Source of the DNA: Halomonas icarae
GTDB taxonomy: Bacteria; Pseudomonadota; Gammaproteobacteria; Pseudomonadales; Halomonadaceae
Reading direction: 5' to 3'
DNA: 62,597 nucleotides
Assembly: GCF_009901955.1 (NCBI RefSeq)
Contig: NZ_WUTS01000001.1
Location: forward strand, 3,153,937-3,216,533
The notes under the pieces were generated by a model. It was not told the DNA's origin and made no database searches. It worked only from the letters and a program-made list of their open reading frames with translations. The position numbers were made by a program, and so were the translations under genes. Within the stretch, counting starts at the first letter, position 1, and each line of letters begins with the position of its first letter. Of the stretch, positions 56,279-62,597 are shown in pieces.

Positions 56279-56320
56279 GTGGAAGCTTACGCCGCGCGTG
56301 AAGCCATGTTGCTCAATGAC

Positions 56321-56692
56321 TTACTTGAGCTCCACGCTCGCGCCGGCTTCTTCCAGCTTGGCCTTGGCCGCTTCTGCGTCTTCCTTGGACATAGCTTCCT
56401 TGACGGTAGCCGGTGCGCCGTCGACGGCACCCTTGGCTTCCTTCAGGCCCAGACCGGTGATCTCACGGACGACCTTGATCACGTTGACCTTCTTGTCGCC
56501 AGCGCTGGTCAGCACCAGGTCGAACTCGGTCTGCTCTTCCTCGGCAGCGGCTTCACCGCCACCCGGGCCAGCCACGACAGCGGCAGCAGCGGAGACGCCG
56601 AACTTCTCTTCCATGGCCTCGATCAGCTCGACCACTTCCATGACGGACATGTCGGAGACGGCGTTGATGATATCTTCTTTGGTCAGTGCCAT
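56321..56692 (-). CDS. rplL: 50S ribosomal protein L7/L12
   Basis: A 123-residue bL12, starting [20 protein letters not shown]. The N-terminal dimerisation part is joined by an Ala/Gly-rich hinge (about 37-52) to the C-terminal factor-binding domain with [15 protein letters not shown]. It recruits translation GTPases. The ATG at 56692 is chosen for family fit; the frame opens 12 codons earlier. Confidence 0.99.
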   Translation of the reverse strand: MALTKEDIINAVSDMSVMEVVELIEAMEEKFGVSAAAAVVAGPGGGEAAAEEEQTEFDLVLTSAGDKKVNVIKVVREITGLGLKEAKGAVDGAPATVKEAMSKEDAEAAKAKLEEAGASVELK

Positions 56693-56781
56693 TGTCACGA
56701 TTCCTAACTTTGCGGGAGCCACGCTCAAGCGTCGGCTCGGGATTCAATATTCGATTCAGGCTGCCTGCAGGAGTTCGCCGA

Positions 56782-57285
56782 TCAGGCGGCTTCTTCCTGC
56801 TTCTGGTCGCGCAGGGCGGCCAGGGTACGGACCAGCTTGCCGGCAGATGCCTCTTTCATGACGGACATCAGCTTGGCAATGGCTTCGTCGTAGGTCGGCA
56901 GCGTCGCCAGACGATCGAGCTCGGTGGCCGGAATCAGCTCACCTTCGTAGGCCAGCGCCTTGACTTCGAAGCTCTTCTCCTCCTTGGCGAACTCCTTGAA
57001 CAGACGGGCGGCGGCGCCCGGGTGCTCGTAGGAGAAAGCCAGCAGGGTCGGACCCGAGAAGCTTTCGTCCAGAATCTCCCAGGGAGTTCCGGACAGGGCG
57101 CGGCGTGCCAGAGTGTTGCGAACAACACGCACCTGGACGCCATTCTCGCGGGCCTGCTTGCGCAGTTCGGTCATCTTGCTGACCGCGACGCCACGAGAAT
57201 CGGCAACTACGACGGAGAGCGCATCCTTGGCCGCTTCACTGACCTCGGCAACAATCGCCTTCTTGCCTTCGAGTGCTAGTGGCAC
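56782..57285 (-). CDS. rplJ: 50S ribosomal protein L10
   Basis: A 167-residue uL10 (E. coli 165) with the L7/L12-binding C-terminal helix. The start is the GTG at 57285 ([11 protein letters not shown] follows), with AGGAGT 7 bp upstream; an upstream ATG would take in the regulatory leader. L10 with L7/L12 binds its own leader in E. coli to repress translation. Confidence 0.97.
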   Translation of the reverse strand: MPLALEGKKAIVAEVSEAAKDALSVVVADSRGVAVSKMTELRKQARENGVQVRVVRNTLARRALSGTPWEILDESFSGPTLLAFSYEHPGAAARLFKEFAKEEKSFEVKALAYEGELIPATELDRLATLPTYDEAIAKLMSVMKEASAGKLVRTLAALRDQKQEEAA

Positions 57286-57558
57286 GGTGATCACTCCTTC
57301 GTGCCGGAACCTCGCGATGAGGGTTCCGGTGGTTACCATCTCTCCCGGCAGCCCGAAGGCGAGCCGGAAGTCCTGGGTGATGGTGCTCACCAGACGCCTG
57401 GCGGCCACACCATCTGCGCAGGCCAGCCCCGAAGGGATGATTAAGCCGCCTCACACGAGCGAGGCGGCGCCTGCGGTCTTTGACGGTGCCCCGCCGGCGA
57501 GTCAAGACTCGACACGGGGACCGCAAAGTTCTTGCTGAATGTTCGACCTACCGACCGA
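57286..57558 (-). promoter_or_regulatory. rplJ leader, probable L10 autoregulatory region
   Basis: The 273-bp non-coding gap between rplA and rplJ is in the position and of the length of the L10 leader of E. coli. It contains a perfect stem GCCGCCTC/GAGGCGGC (57445-57452 with 57461-57468) and several other complementary blocks. I could not verify the kink-turn fold bound by L10, nor a clear promoter. Confidence 0.55.
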
Positions 57559-58251
57559 TCAGACCAGACCGGAGTGGTCGATGGTCACGCCCGGGCCCAT
57601 GGTGGTGGACAGGGTGACCTTCTTGAAATACACGCCCTTGGAGGTGCTCGGCTTGAGCTTCTTCAGGTCGGCGACCAGCGCGTCCAGGTTGCCCTGAATG
57701 GCGGTGGCGTCGAAGTCGACCTTGCCAAGGGTGGTGTGAATGATGCCGTTCTTGTCGGTACGGAAGCGCACCTGACCGGCCTTGGCGTTCTTGACGGCAG
57801 TCGCCACGTCAGGGGTCACGGTGCCGACCTTGGGGTTCGGCATCAGGCCGCGCGGACCGAGGATCTGGCCCAGCTGGCCGACCACGCGCATGGCGTCGGG
57901 TGAAGCGATCACCACGTCGAAGTCCAGCTGACCCTTCTTGACCTGTTCGGCCAGGTCATCCATGCCGACGATATCGGCACCGGCTTCCTTGGCGGCATCG
58001 GCGTTGGCACCCTGGGTGAACACGGCGACGCGAACGTCCTTGCCGGTTCCGTTGGGCATCACGGTCGCACCACGCACCACTTGGTCGGATTTGCGCGGAT
58101 CGACGCCCAGGTTGATGGCGACGTCCAGGGACTCCTTGAACTTGACCGTGGAGAGCTCGCTGAGCAGAGCCACGGCTTCCTCGAGAGAGTAGACCTTGGT
58201 GGAGTCGACCTTCTCGCTAATCATCTTCGCGCGCTTGGACAGCTTGGCCAT
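57559..58251 (-). CDS. rplA: 50S ribosomal protein L1
   Basis: A 230-residue uL1 (E. coli 234), with the signature [20 protein letters not shown]. It forms the L1 stalk that releases deacylated tRNA. It also represses rplK-rplA translation in E. coli; a matching hairpin lies before rplK. It follows rplK by 2 bp. Confidence 0.99.
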   Translation of the reverse strand: MAKLSKRAKMISEKVDSTKVYSLEEAVALLSELSTVKFKESLDVAINLGVDPRKSDQVVRGATVMPNGTGKDVRVAVFTQGANADAAKEAGADIVGMDDLAEQVKKGQLDFDVVIASPDAMRVVGQLGQILGPRGLMPNPKVGTVTPDVATAVKNAKAGQVRFRTDKNGIIHTTLGKVDFDATAIQGNLDALVADLKKLKPSTSKGVYFKKVTLSTTMGPGVTIDHSGLV

Positions 58252-58253
58252 GA

Positions 58254-58685
58254 TCAGAGACCCTCCACGTTCAGGCCCATGCTGCGGGCACTACCGGCAA
58301 TGGTACGCACCGCGGCGTCGAGATCGGCAGCCGTCAGATCCGGCTCCTTGGTCTTGGCGATCTCTTCGAGCTGTTCACGGGTCACGGTGCCGACCTTGTT
58401 CTTGTTCGGCTCACCGGAGCCGGACTTGATGCCAGCCGCCTTCTTCAGCAGGACCGCCGCGGGCGGGGTCTTGGTGATGAAGGTGAAGCTGCGGTCGGAG
58501 TAGACGGTGATCACCACCGGAGTGGGCAGACCCGGCTCAATCTCCTGGGTCGCGGCGTTGAACGCCTTACAGAACTCCATGATGTTGACGCCGTGCTGAC
58601 CCAGCGCGGGGCCCACGGGGGGACTCGGGTTGGCCTTACCAGCTGCTACCTGCAGCTTGATGTAAGCCTGTACTTTCTTGGCCAT
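58254..58685 (-). CDS. rplK: 50S ribosomal protein L11
   Basis: A 143-residue uL11 (E. coli 142). The N-terminal domain has the thiostrepton-contact Pro-rich segment [20 protein letters not shown]. It is also needed for RelA activation during amino-acid starvation. It is the first gene of rplKAJL, 85 bp after nusG. Confidence 0.99.
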   Translation of the reverse strand: MAKKVQAYIKLQVAAGKANPSPPVGPALGQHGVNIMEFCKAFNAATQEIEPGLPTPVVITVYSDRSFTFITKTPPAAVLLKKAAGIKSGSGEPNKNKVGTVTREQLEEIAKTKEPDLTAADLDAAVRTIAGSARSMGLNVEGL

Positions 58686-58699
58686 ATTGGACTCCAGTT

Positions 58700-58723
58700 G
58701 GGTAGTAGCGCCTTTCGGCTCCC
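58700..58723 (-). promoter_or_regulatory. Probable L1-binding site in the rplK leader
   Basis: Two stems, GGG/CCC and GCC/GGC, are separated by an asymmetric internal loop (A opposite GCTACTA) and capped by GAAA. This architecture, ending just before the rplK ribosome site (TGGAGT), is that of the L1 target on rRNA and mRNA. The assignment rests on secondary structure read by eye. Confidence 0.55.
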
Positions 58724-58770
58724 CGGTATTGCGGCCGCTGGCTGCGGCCCTGCCTGCATCAGGTCGAGCG

Positions 58771-59304
58771 TTACTCTTTCTCGACCTGCGCGAATTCCAG
58801 CTCGACAGGAGTCGAGCGTCCGAAGATCAGCACACTGACCTGAACGCGACTCTTGTCGTAGTTCACTTCCTCTACGACACCGTTGAAGTCGGCGAAGGGG
58901 CCATCGATAACCCGGACCGACTGCCCCGGCTCGAACAGAGTCTTGGGCTTTGGCTTGTCGGTCCCATCCTCGACCCGACGCAGGATGGCATCGGCCTCTT
59001 TCTGAGTAATGGGTGCCGGCTTTTCCTTGGTTCCACCGATGAACCCCATGACGCGCGGGGTTTCGTTGACCAGGTGCCAGGTTTCGTCATCCATTTCCAT
59101 CTCGACCAGTACGTAGCCGGGATAGAACTTGCGCTCGCTCTTGCGGCGCTTGCCATCACGCATCTCGACGACTTCTTCGGTTGGCACCAGAATCTCGCCG
59201 AAGCGATCCTCCATGCCAAACATCTTCACGCGCTCACCCAGTGAACGCATGACATGCTTCTCGAATCCGGAGTAGGCGTGAATGACGTACCAACGCTTGG
59301 ACAT
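58771..59304 (-). CDS. nusG: Transcription termination/antitermination factor NusG
   Basis: A 177-residue NusG (E. coli 181). The NGN domain starts [18 protein letters not shown], and the C-terminal KOW domain has [19 protein letters not shown]. It binds polymerase and links it to Rho or S10. The ATG at 59304 is set by the family start; the frame continues upstream through secE. It lies 8 bp after secE. Confidence 0.98.
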   Translation of the reverse strand: MSKRWYVIHAYSGFEKHVMRSLGERVKMFGMEDRFGEILVPTEEVVEMRDGKRRKSERKFYPGYVLVEMEMDDETWHLVNETPRVMGFIGGTKEKPAPITQKEADAILRRVEDGTDKPKPKTLFEPGQSVRVIDGPFADFNGVVEEVNYDKSRVQVSVLIFGRSTPVELEFAQVEKE

Positions 59305-59312
59305 GGGGGCTC

Positions 59313-59681
59313 CTAACCGATAACGCCGGACATCGCCCAGCCAAGAAGGGTGTCGATCAACCACAGCATCAGACCAACCACCAGCACGGCGACCAGCACG
59401 ATGACGGTAGTCTGGATGGTCTCGGGCCGTGTCGGCCACACTACGCGTTGAATCTCTTTCTTGGCGGCACGAGCCAGTTCAGCCAGATCACGCCCCTTGG
59501 CAGTGGTCATCGCCACCAAGGCAGCGACGCCGCTCAGCGCCACGACACCCAACACGCGATAGAGCAGAGCCTGGTCGGCGAAGTAGGTGTTGCCTACCAC
59601 AGCCAGAACCAGCAGAGTGACGACAACCGCCCACTTGAGCCCGTCGTGGCGCGACTCCTGCACCTCGGCGTTATGTTTCAT
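59313..59681 (-). CDS. secE: Sec translocase subunit SecE
   Basis: A 122-residue SecE with three hydrophobic helices (about 15-33, 38-58 and 90-113), like the E. coli protein (127). The conserved cytoplasmic amphipathic segment is [20 protein letters not shown]. It clamps SecY in the membrane. The ATG at 59681 has an AGGAG site. It follows tRNA-Trp. Confidence 0.98.
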   Translation of the reverse strand: MKHNAEVQESRHDGLKWAVVVTLLVLAVVGNTYFADQALLYRVLGVVALSGVAALVAMTTAKGRDLAELARAAKKEIQRVVWPTRPETIQTTVIVLVAVLVVGLMLWLIDTLLGWAMSGVIG

Positions 59682-59736
59682 GAAAACGAGACTCCTCAAG
59701 GCGCGGCAATCGATACGTGAATTCTTACGGGAATAA

Positions 59737-59753
59737 GCCAGTCTGGGGAAGAC

Positions 59754-59757
<4 letters not shown>
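59737..59757 (-). other. Hairpin overlapping the 3' CCA of tRNA-Trp
   Basis: GCCAGTCT and AGACTGGC form a perfect 8-bp stem with a five-base loop. Its 5' arm begins with the discriminator base and CCA of tRNA-Trp, so folding competes with the acceptor end. It could be a processing signal or weak attenuator before secE; TTATT follows. Confidence 0.6.
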
Positions 59758-59829
<72 letters not shown>

Positions 59830-59878
59830 GTATCTGCCTTCCTCCACCCTTTGCAGGTGGCTTGCGACAGCGGTCGCC

Positions 59879-59907
59879 ATCATAGCGGAAGCCGCTTTGC
59901 CTGGCAA
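59879..59907 (-). promoter_or_regulatory. Promoter for tRNA-Trp-secE-nusG
   Basis: On the minus strand TTGCCA (complement of 59902-59907) and TATGAT (complement of 59879-59884) are spaced by 17 bp, about 50 bp before the tRNA. Confidence 0.75.
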
Positions 59908-59949
59908 CCCCCTCTCGCCACTTAGAATCTATCAACGGCGAGAAAGAGA

Positions 59950-59973
59950 AAAGGCGAGCCTTGGCTCGCCTTT
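59950..59973 (-). terminator. Terminator of the tRNA-Tyr-Gly-Thr operon
   Basis: AAAGGCGAGC and GCTCGCCTTT form a perfect 10-bp stem with a four-base loop, followed on the minus strand by TTCTCTTTCTC. It begins 6 bp after the tRNA-Thr CCA. Confidence 0.85.
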
Positions 59974-59978
59974 CAATG

Positions 59979-60053
59979 TGGAGCTCATGGACGGATTTGA
60001 ACCGTCGACCTCACCCTTACCAAGGGTGTGCTCTACCCCTGAGCTACATGAGC
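59979..60053 (-). tRNA. tRNA-Thr(GGT)
   Basis: A 75-nt cloverleaf. Acceptor stem GCTCATG/CATGAGC, anticodon stem CACCC/GGGTG with loop TTGGTAA (anticodon GGT), T-loop GGTTCAAATCC, discriminator T and encoded CCA. It is the last of three clustered tRNAs. Confidence 0.97.
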
Positions 60054-60076
60054 CTAACCTTTGCACCCTTGGGTGC

Positions 60077-60150
<74 letters not shown>

Positions 60151-60201
60151 CTACCCACTCTTTCGGCCTCGATGACCAACCTCATCATCGCTGCCTGATT
60201 C

Positions 60202-60285
<84 letters not shown>

Positions 60286-60297
60286 AACTGGCGGCCT

Positions 60298-60325
60298 ATT
60301 TTACCAGCGCCATTCCGAATGTCAA
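60298..60325 (-). promoter_or_regulatory. Strong tRNA-operon promoter with a GC-rich discriminator
   Basis: On the minus strand a perfect TTGACA (complement of 60320-60325) and TAAAAT (complement of 60298-60303) are spaced by 16 bp. The bases after the -10 are AGGCCGCC, the GC-rich discriminator type of promoters under stringent control. Confidence 0.85.
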
Positions 60326-60407
60326 GCCATTGTTTCACAAGCAGCTTTTCATGCCTGGAGCGACTCAAGACGCCGCCACCCTTCTCTTCGGAACGCGGCG
60401 CATTGTG

Positions 60408-61247
60408 TCAAAGCAGCATGGAGAATGCAAGCCCCGCGCGAATCTTTTCCAGCGCTACCGGCGATGGCACACACGGCGCGCCCGCCATTCGGCCTGCTCG
60501 CTCGGCGGCGGTCAATGGAAAGCATGCCTCCAGACCGCCATAGACCATATCGGGCCAGACGGCATGGGGCACCTGAAGTCCGCGAGCCACCACCCGTGCA
60601 TCGCCACCGGTCACCATCAGCGGCAACGCAACTCCTTCGCTATCGCACACCTCGGCATAGACGCGGTTGATCGCGCTGACCGCCGCCATGTAGATGCCAT
60701 GATTGACCGCCTCGACCGTGCGCCGGCCGGGAACCAGCAGCTCCTCAGGCTCGCTGTCGGGATCGATGGCCACGTTACGGGTCCCCAGCTTGAGGCTCTC
60801 CTTCATCAGCCTTAGCCCCGGCAGGATATACCCACCCAGGTGGCGCCCTCCCGGCAGCACGAAATCGATGGTGATGGCACTACCACAGTCCACGGCACAA
60901 CAGGCGCCAACCTGCTGGTAACCCGCCAGCACTCCCAGCCAGCGGTCGACCCCGAGCCGCTCGGGCTCCTCATAACCATTCGTGACACCCAGTGCCTCGG
61001 GGGTGGAGCTGGCCACATAAACGGCCCCCACGCGCTGACGCAGCAGCTGGACGGTCTCCTCGAGCACCGCACGCCTCGCAACGCTGGATATGCGCACCGA
61101 CTCGACCACCTCGAGATTGGGAATATCGGCTCCCGGCCGCCACTCCTCCCGGGTCCACACCGCTCCACGAGAGCGGATCTCGCTGGTATCGACATCCTTG
61201 AGACGCCACTTGGAGAGCGTATTACCGATATCGAGGTCGAGAATCAT
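60408..61247 (-). CDS. coaX: Type III pantothenate kinase
   Basis: A 279-residue ASKHA-fold kinase. The phosphate-1 motif DIGNTLSKW is near residue 6, the pantothenate-site segment GVDRWLGVLAG follows, then DCGSAITIDFV (phosphate 2) and GGYILPGLRLM. It phosphorylates pantothenate, the first step of CoA synthesis, and is insensitive to CoA feedback in this family. It overlaps the birA stop by ATGA. Pseudomonas also pairs birA with coaX, whereas E. coli has coaA here. Confidence 0.96.
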   Translation of the reverse strand: MILDLDIGNTLSKWRLKDVDTSEIRSRGAVWTREEWRPGADIPNLEVVESVRISSVARRAVLEETVQLLRQRVGAVYVASSTPEALGVTNGYEEPERLGVDRWLGVLAGYQQVGACCAVDCGSAITIDFVLPGGRHLGGYILPGLRLMKESLKLGTRNVAIDPDSEPEELLVPGRRTVEAVNHGIYMAAVSAINRVYAEVCDSEGVALPLMVTGGDARVVARGLQVPHAVWPDMVYGGLEACFPLTAAERAGRMAGAPCVPSPVALEKIRAGLAFSMLL

Positions 61248-62227
61248 GAGCGCACACGCAGACTGATCTCACCACCCGCCAGATAGCGTCGCTCTCCACC
61301 CTGGACCACCACCAGGTTGCCGGAGGCATCCACCTCCTCGACCAGCGCTACCTCACGCGCATTGCCGCTCAACACGTCCACTTCACGGCCGGCGAAGGCG
61401 TGCCGGGCGTTCCAGGCATTGTGCCATGGGGCAAACCCCTCACGCTCGAACTCCGCCACCAGAGGAAGCAGTGCCTCCAGCAGATCCGCTGCCAGCGCAT
61501 TACGGGATATGCCGGTCACCTGATCCTCGACAGCCGCGGCAGGCTGCCCCAGGGAGCTGCGGAACTCATCGCTCAGGGAAAGGTTGAGCCCCATGCCAAT
61601 CACCACCTCACAGGGACCAGAGGCGTCCCCACTGACCTCCACCAGGATGCCCGCCAGCTTGCCATACTCTCCATCCGGTCTCTTCAGCAGCACATCATTG
61701 GGCCACTTCAGTAGCGGCGAAACCCCGTGACTCTCCAGCACTCGGGCCAGGGCCACCCCTGCGGCAAGGCTCAGCCCCTCCAGGGCAGCGATGCCGGACT
61801 CGACTCGCCATCCCAGGGAGAGCATCAGGCTCTTCCCCCAGGGAGTGCTCCAGGCCCGCCCACGGCGACCACGCCCGGCGCTCTGCTGCTCCACCAGGCA
61901 CACTTCACCGTGCCCCGCCCCATGGTCGAAGCGTTCGCGCAGAAAGGCGTTCGAGGAGGGCAGGGTTTCCTCGACAAAAAGGCGCGTCAGATGGCCACGT
62001 GCCTGACGAGAGAGGTCAGCGATGATGCGTTGTCCATCCAGGAGCTCCAGGGGCTCGGCAAGTCGATAGCCCTGCCCTTTCACCGCCTCCATGCTGATGC
62101 CCAAAGACTCGAGCTTGCGCAACTGCTTCCATACCGCAGCACGCGACACACCGAGCTGCTCACCGAGTTGCTCGCCCGAATGGAACTCGCCGTCGCCAAG
62201 AAGGCGTATGAGGTCACCGATGGTCAT
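61244..62227 (-). CDS. birA: Biotin-protein ligase/biotin operon repressor BirA
   Basis: A 327-residue bifunctional BirA (E. coli 321). The N-terminal winged helix (1-60) has LGVSRAAVWKQLRKLE, so it can act as a repressor. The ligase domain has the adenylate loop GRGRRGR (118-124) and KWPNDVLL. It biotinylates the acetyl-CoA carboxylase carrier protein. The ATG at 62227 is chosen for the family N-terminus. Confidence 0.97.
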   Translation of the reverse strand: MTIGDLIRLLGDGEFHSGEQLGEQLGVSRAAVWKQLRKLESLGISMEAVKGQGYRLAEPLELLDGQRIIADLSRQARGHLTRLFVEETLPSSNAFLRERFDHGAGHGEVCLVEQQSAGRGRRGRAWSTPWGKSLMLSLGWRVESGIAALEGLSLAAGVALARVLESHGVSPLLKWPNDVLLKRPDGEYGKLAGILVEVSGDASGPCEVVIGMGLNLSLSDEFRSSLGQPAAAVEDQVTGISRNALAADLLEALLPLVAEFEREGFAPWHNAWNARHAFAGREVDVLSGNAREVALVEEVDASGNLVVVQGGERRYLAGGEISLRVRS

Positions 62228-62256
62228 GCCAGGGATCCCGGATCGGAAAAAAACCC

Positions 62257-62285
62257 ATTCTATCGGATGCAGCGCACCCCGGAAA
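62257..62285 (-). promoter_or_regulatory. Possible birA promoter
   Basis: TAGAAT (complement of 62257-62262) is a good -10 hexamer. TTTCCG 17 bp upstream is a poor -35. Confidence 0.4.
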
Positions 62286-62319
62286 TGTAAGCATCTGGAA
62301 AGGCTCAGCATCCAAACAC

Positions 62320-62357
62320 AAAAAGCCCCAAACTCATGATGAGTTCGAGGCTTTTTT
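62320..62357 (-). terminator. Second rrn terminator
   Basis: AAAAAGCC and GGCTTTTT enclose the inner perfect repeat AACTCAT-G-ATGAGTT. U-tracts lie on both sides. It stands between the 5S gene and birA, about 170 bp after the 5S end. Confidence 0.8.
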
Positions 62358-62479
62358 CAATAAGGGTCTGACGATGTCCGGCCAACGCTCCAGGTGCCAG
62401 ATCCCGGCGGCCGGCGCTCCGGTGAGCGGCGCCTCGATGGCCGGCATTCCGGGACGCTGCATGGGCAACGTCCCAACAT
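62358..62479 (-). other. Spacer between the rrn terminators with a 5S-end-like fragment
   Basis: No gene is seen. At 62362-62378 the sequence TAAGGGTCTGACGATG closely resembles TAAGTGCCTGACGATG at the true 5S 3' end (62523-62538), in both cases directly after a terminator T-run. It looks like the decayed end of a duplicated 5S-terminator unit. Confidence 0.5.
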
Positions 62480-62480
62480 G

Positions 62481-62516
62481 AAAAAACCCCGAGCAACTGA
62501 ATGCCCGGGGTTTTTT
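62481..62516 (-). terminator. First terminator after the 5S rRNA gene
   Basis: AAAAAACCCCG and CGGGGTTTTTT form a perfect 11-bp stem with U-tracts on both strands, 9 bp after the 5S 3' end. Confidence 0.88.
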
Positions 62517-62525
62517 CGGTATAAG

Positions 62526-62597
62526 TGCCTGACGATGACCTACTCTCGCATGGGGAGGCCCCACACTACCATCGGCGCAGAGCGGTTTCACTGCTGA
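62526..62597 (-). rRNA. rrf: 5S ribosomal RNA, 3' part (runs off the window)
   Basis: The minus strand reads through conserved 5S landmarks: AGTGAAAC near the window edge, CGCCGATGGTAGTGTGGGG, then CCCCATGCGAGAGTAGG, and ends in GTCAGGCA. About 72 nt of the usual 115-120 are present. It marks the end of an rrn operon upstream of birA. Confidence 0.95.

Overview
The window looks like the chromosome of a GC-rich gammaproteobacterium, most probably Halomonadaceae (Halomonas-like). The evidence is the Pseudomonas/Halomonas-type gene order (rif, str, S10, spc and alpha operons in one unbroken run, uvrA divergent from a YajR-like transporter and ssb, and a fabAB pair), the protein sequences and the high GC third positions. 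The placement is inferred from recognition, not from a search. I see no insertion sequence, prophage, CRISPR array or frameshifted gene.

Positions 1-7.4 kb carry a guanidino-compound catabolic unit. A PAS/AAA+/HTH activator is divergent from a guanidinobutyrase, a YjiH-type membrane protein, a ThDP-dependent 2-ketoarginine decarboxylase and an aldehyde dehydrogenase. A well-formed -24/-12 (sigma-54) promoter and two perfect palindromes lie between them. Together the enzymes would take 2-ketoarginine through 4-guanidinobutyraldehyde and 4-guanidinobutyrate to GABA plus urea. The arginine transaminase is absent. rapA (7.7-10.6 kb) follows and converges on a YfcH-like epimerase with which it shares a stop tetranucleotide.

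Positions 11.5-20.2 kb hold nine tightly packed or overlapping plus-strand genes: a renalase-like FAD enzyme, a MerR/LitR-type regulator that appears to have lost its cobalamin ligands, a CPD photolyase, an NTF2-like protein, an SDR, an FAD amine-oxidase-like protein, a DUF1365 protein, a cyclopropane-fatty-acid-synthase-like methyltransferase and a DUF2878 membrane protein. This is the most interesting region. It looks like a light or oxidative stress operon coupling DNA photorepair to a poorly understood lipid modification. fabA-fabB (unsaturated fatty acid synthesis) comes next with its own promoter and an inverted repeat over the -35 element. A minus-strand acyltransferase and an RmlD-like protein then converge on fabB.

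Positions 23.8-29.2 kb: ssb and a YajR-like MFS protein on the minus strand, divergent from uvrA. The uvrA terminator is framed by inverted arrays of a 7-bp repeat.

From 62.6 kb down to 29.2 kb everything is on the minus strand. In transcription order: the 3' part of a 5S rRNA gene with terminators, birA-coaX, tRNA-Tyr-Gly-Thr, tRNA-Trp, secE-nusG, rplKAJL-rpoBC, rpsLG-fusA-tuf, the S10 operon, the spc operon and the alpha operon ending in rplQ. Regulatory signals include promoters before the tRNA-Tyr, tRNA-Trp, rpsL, rpsJ and rpsM units, an L1-binding-like hairpin before rplK, an L10 leader, an attenuator between rplL and rpoB, and terminators after tRNA-Thr, tuf and rplQ. The tufB gene found between tRNA-Thr and tRNA-Trp in relatives is missing.
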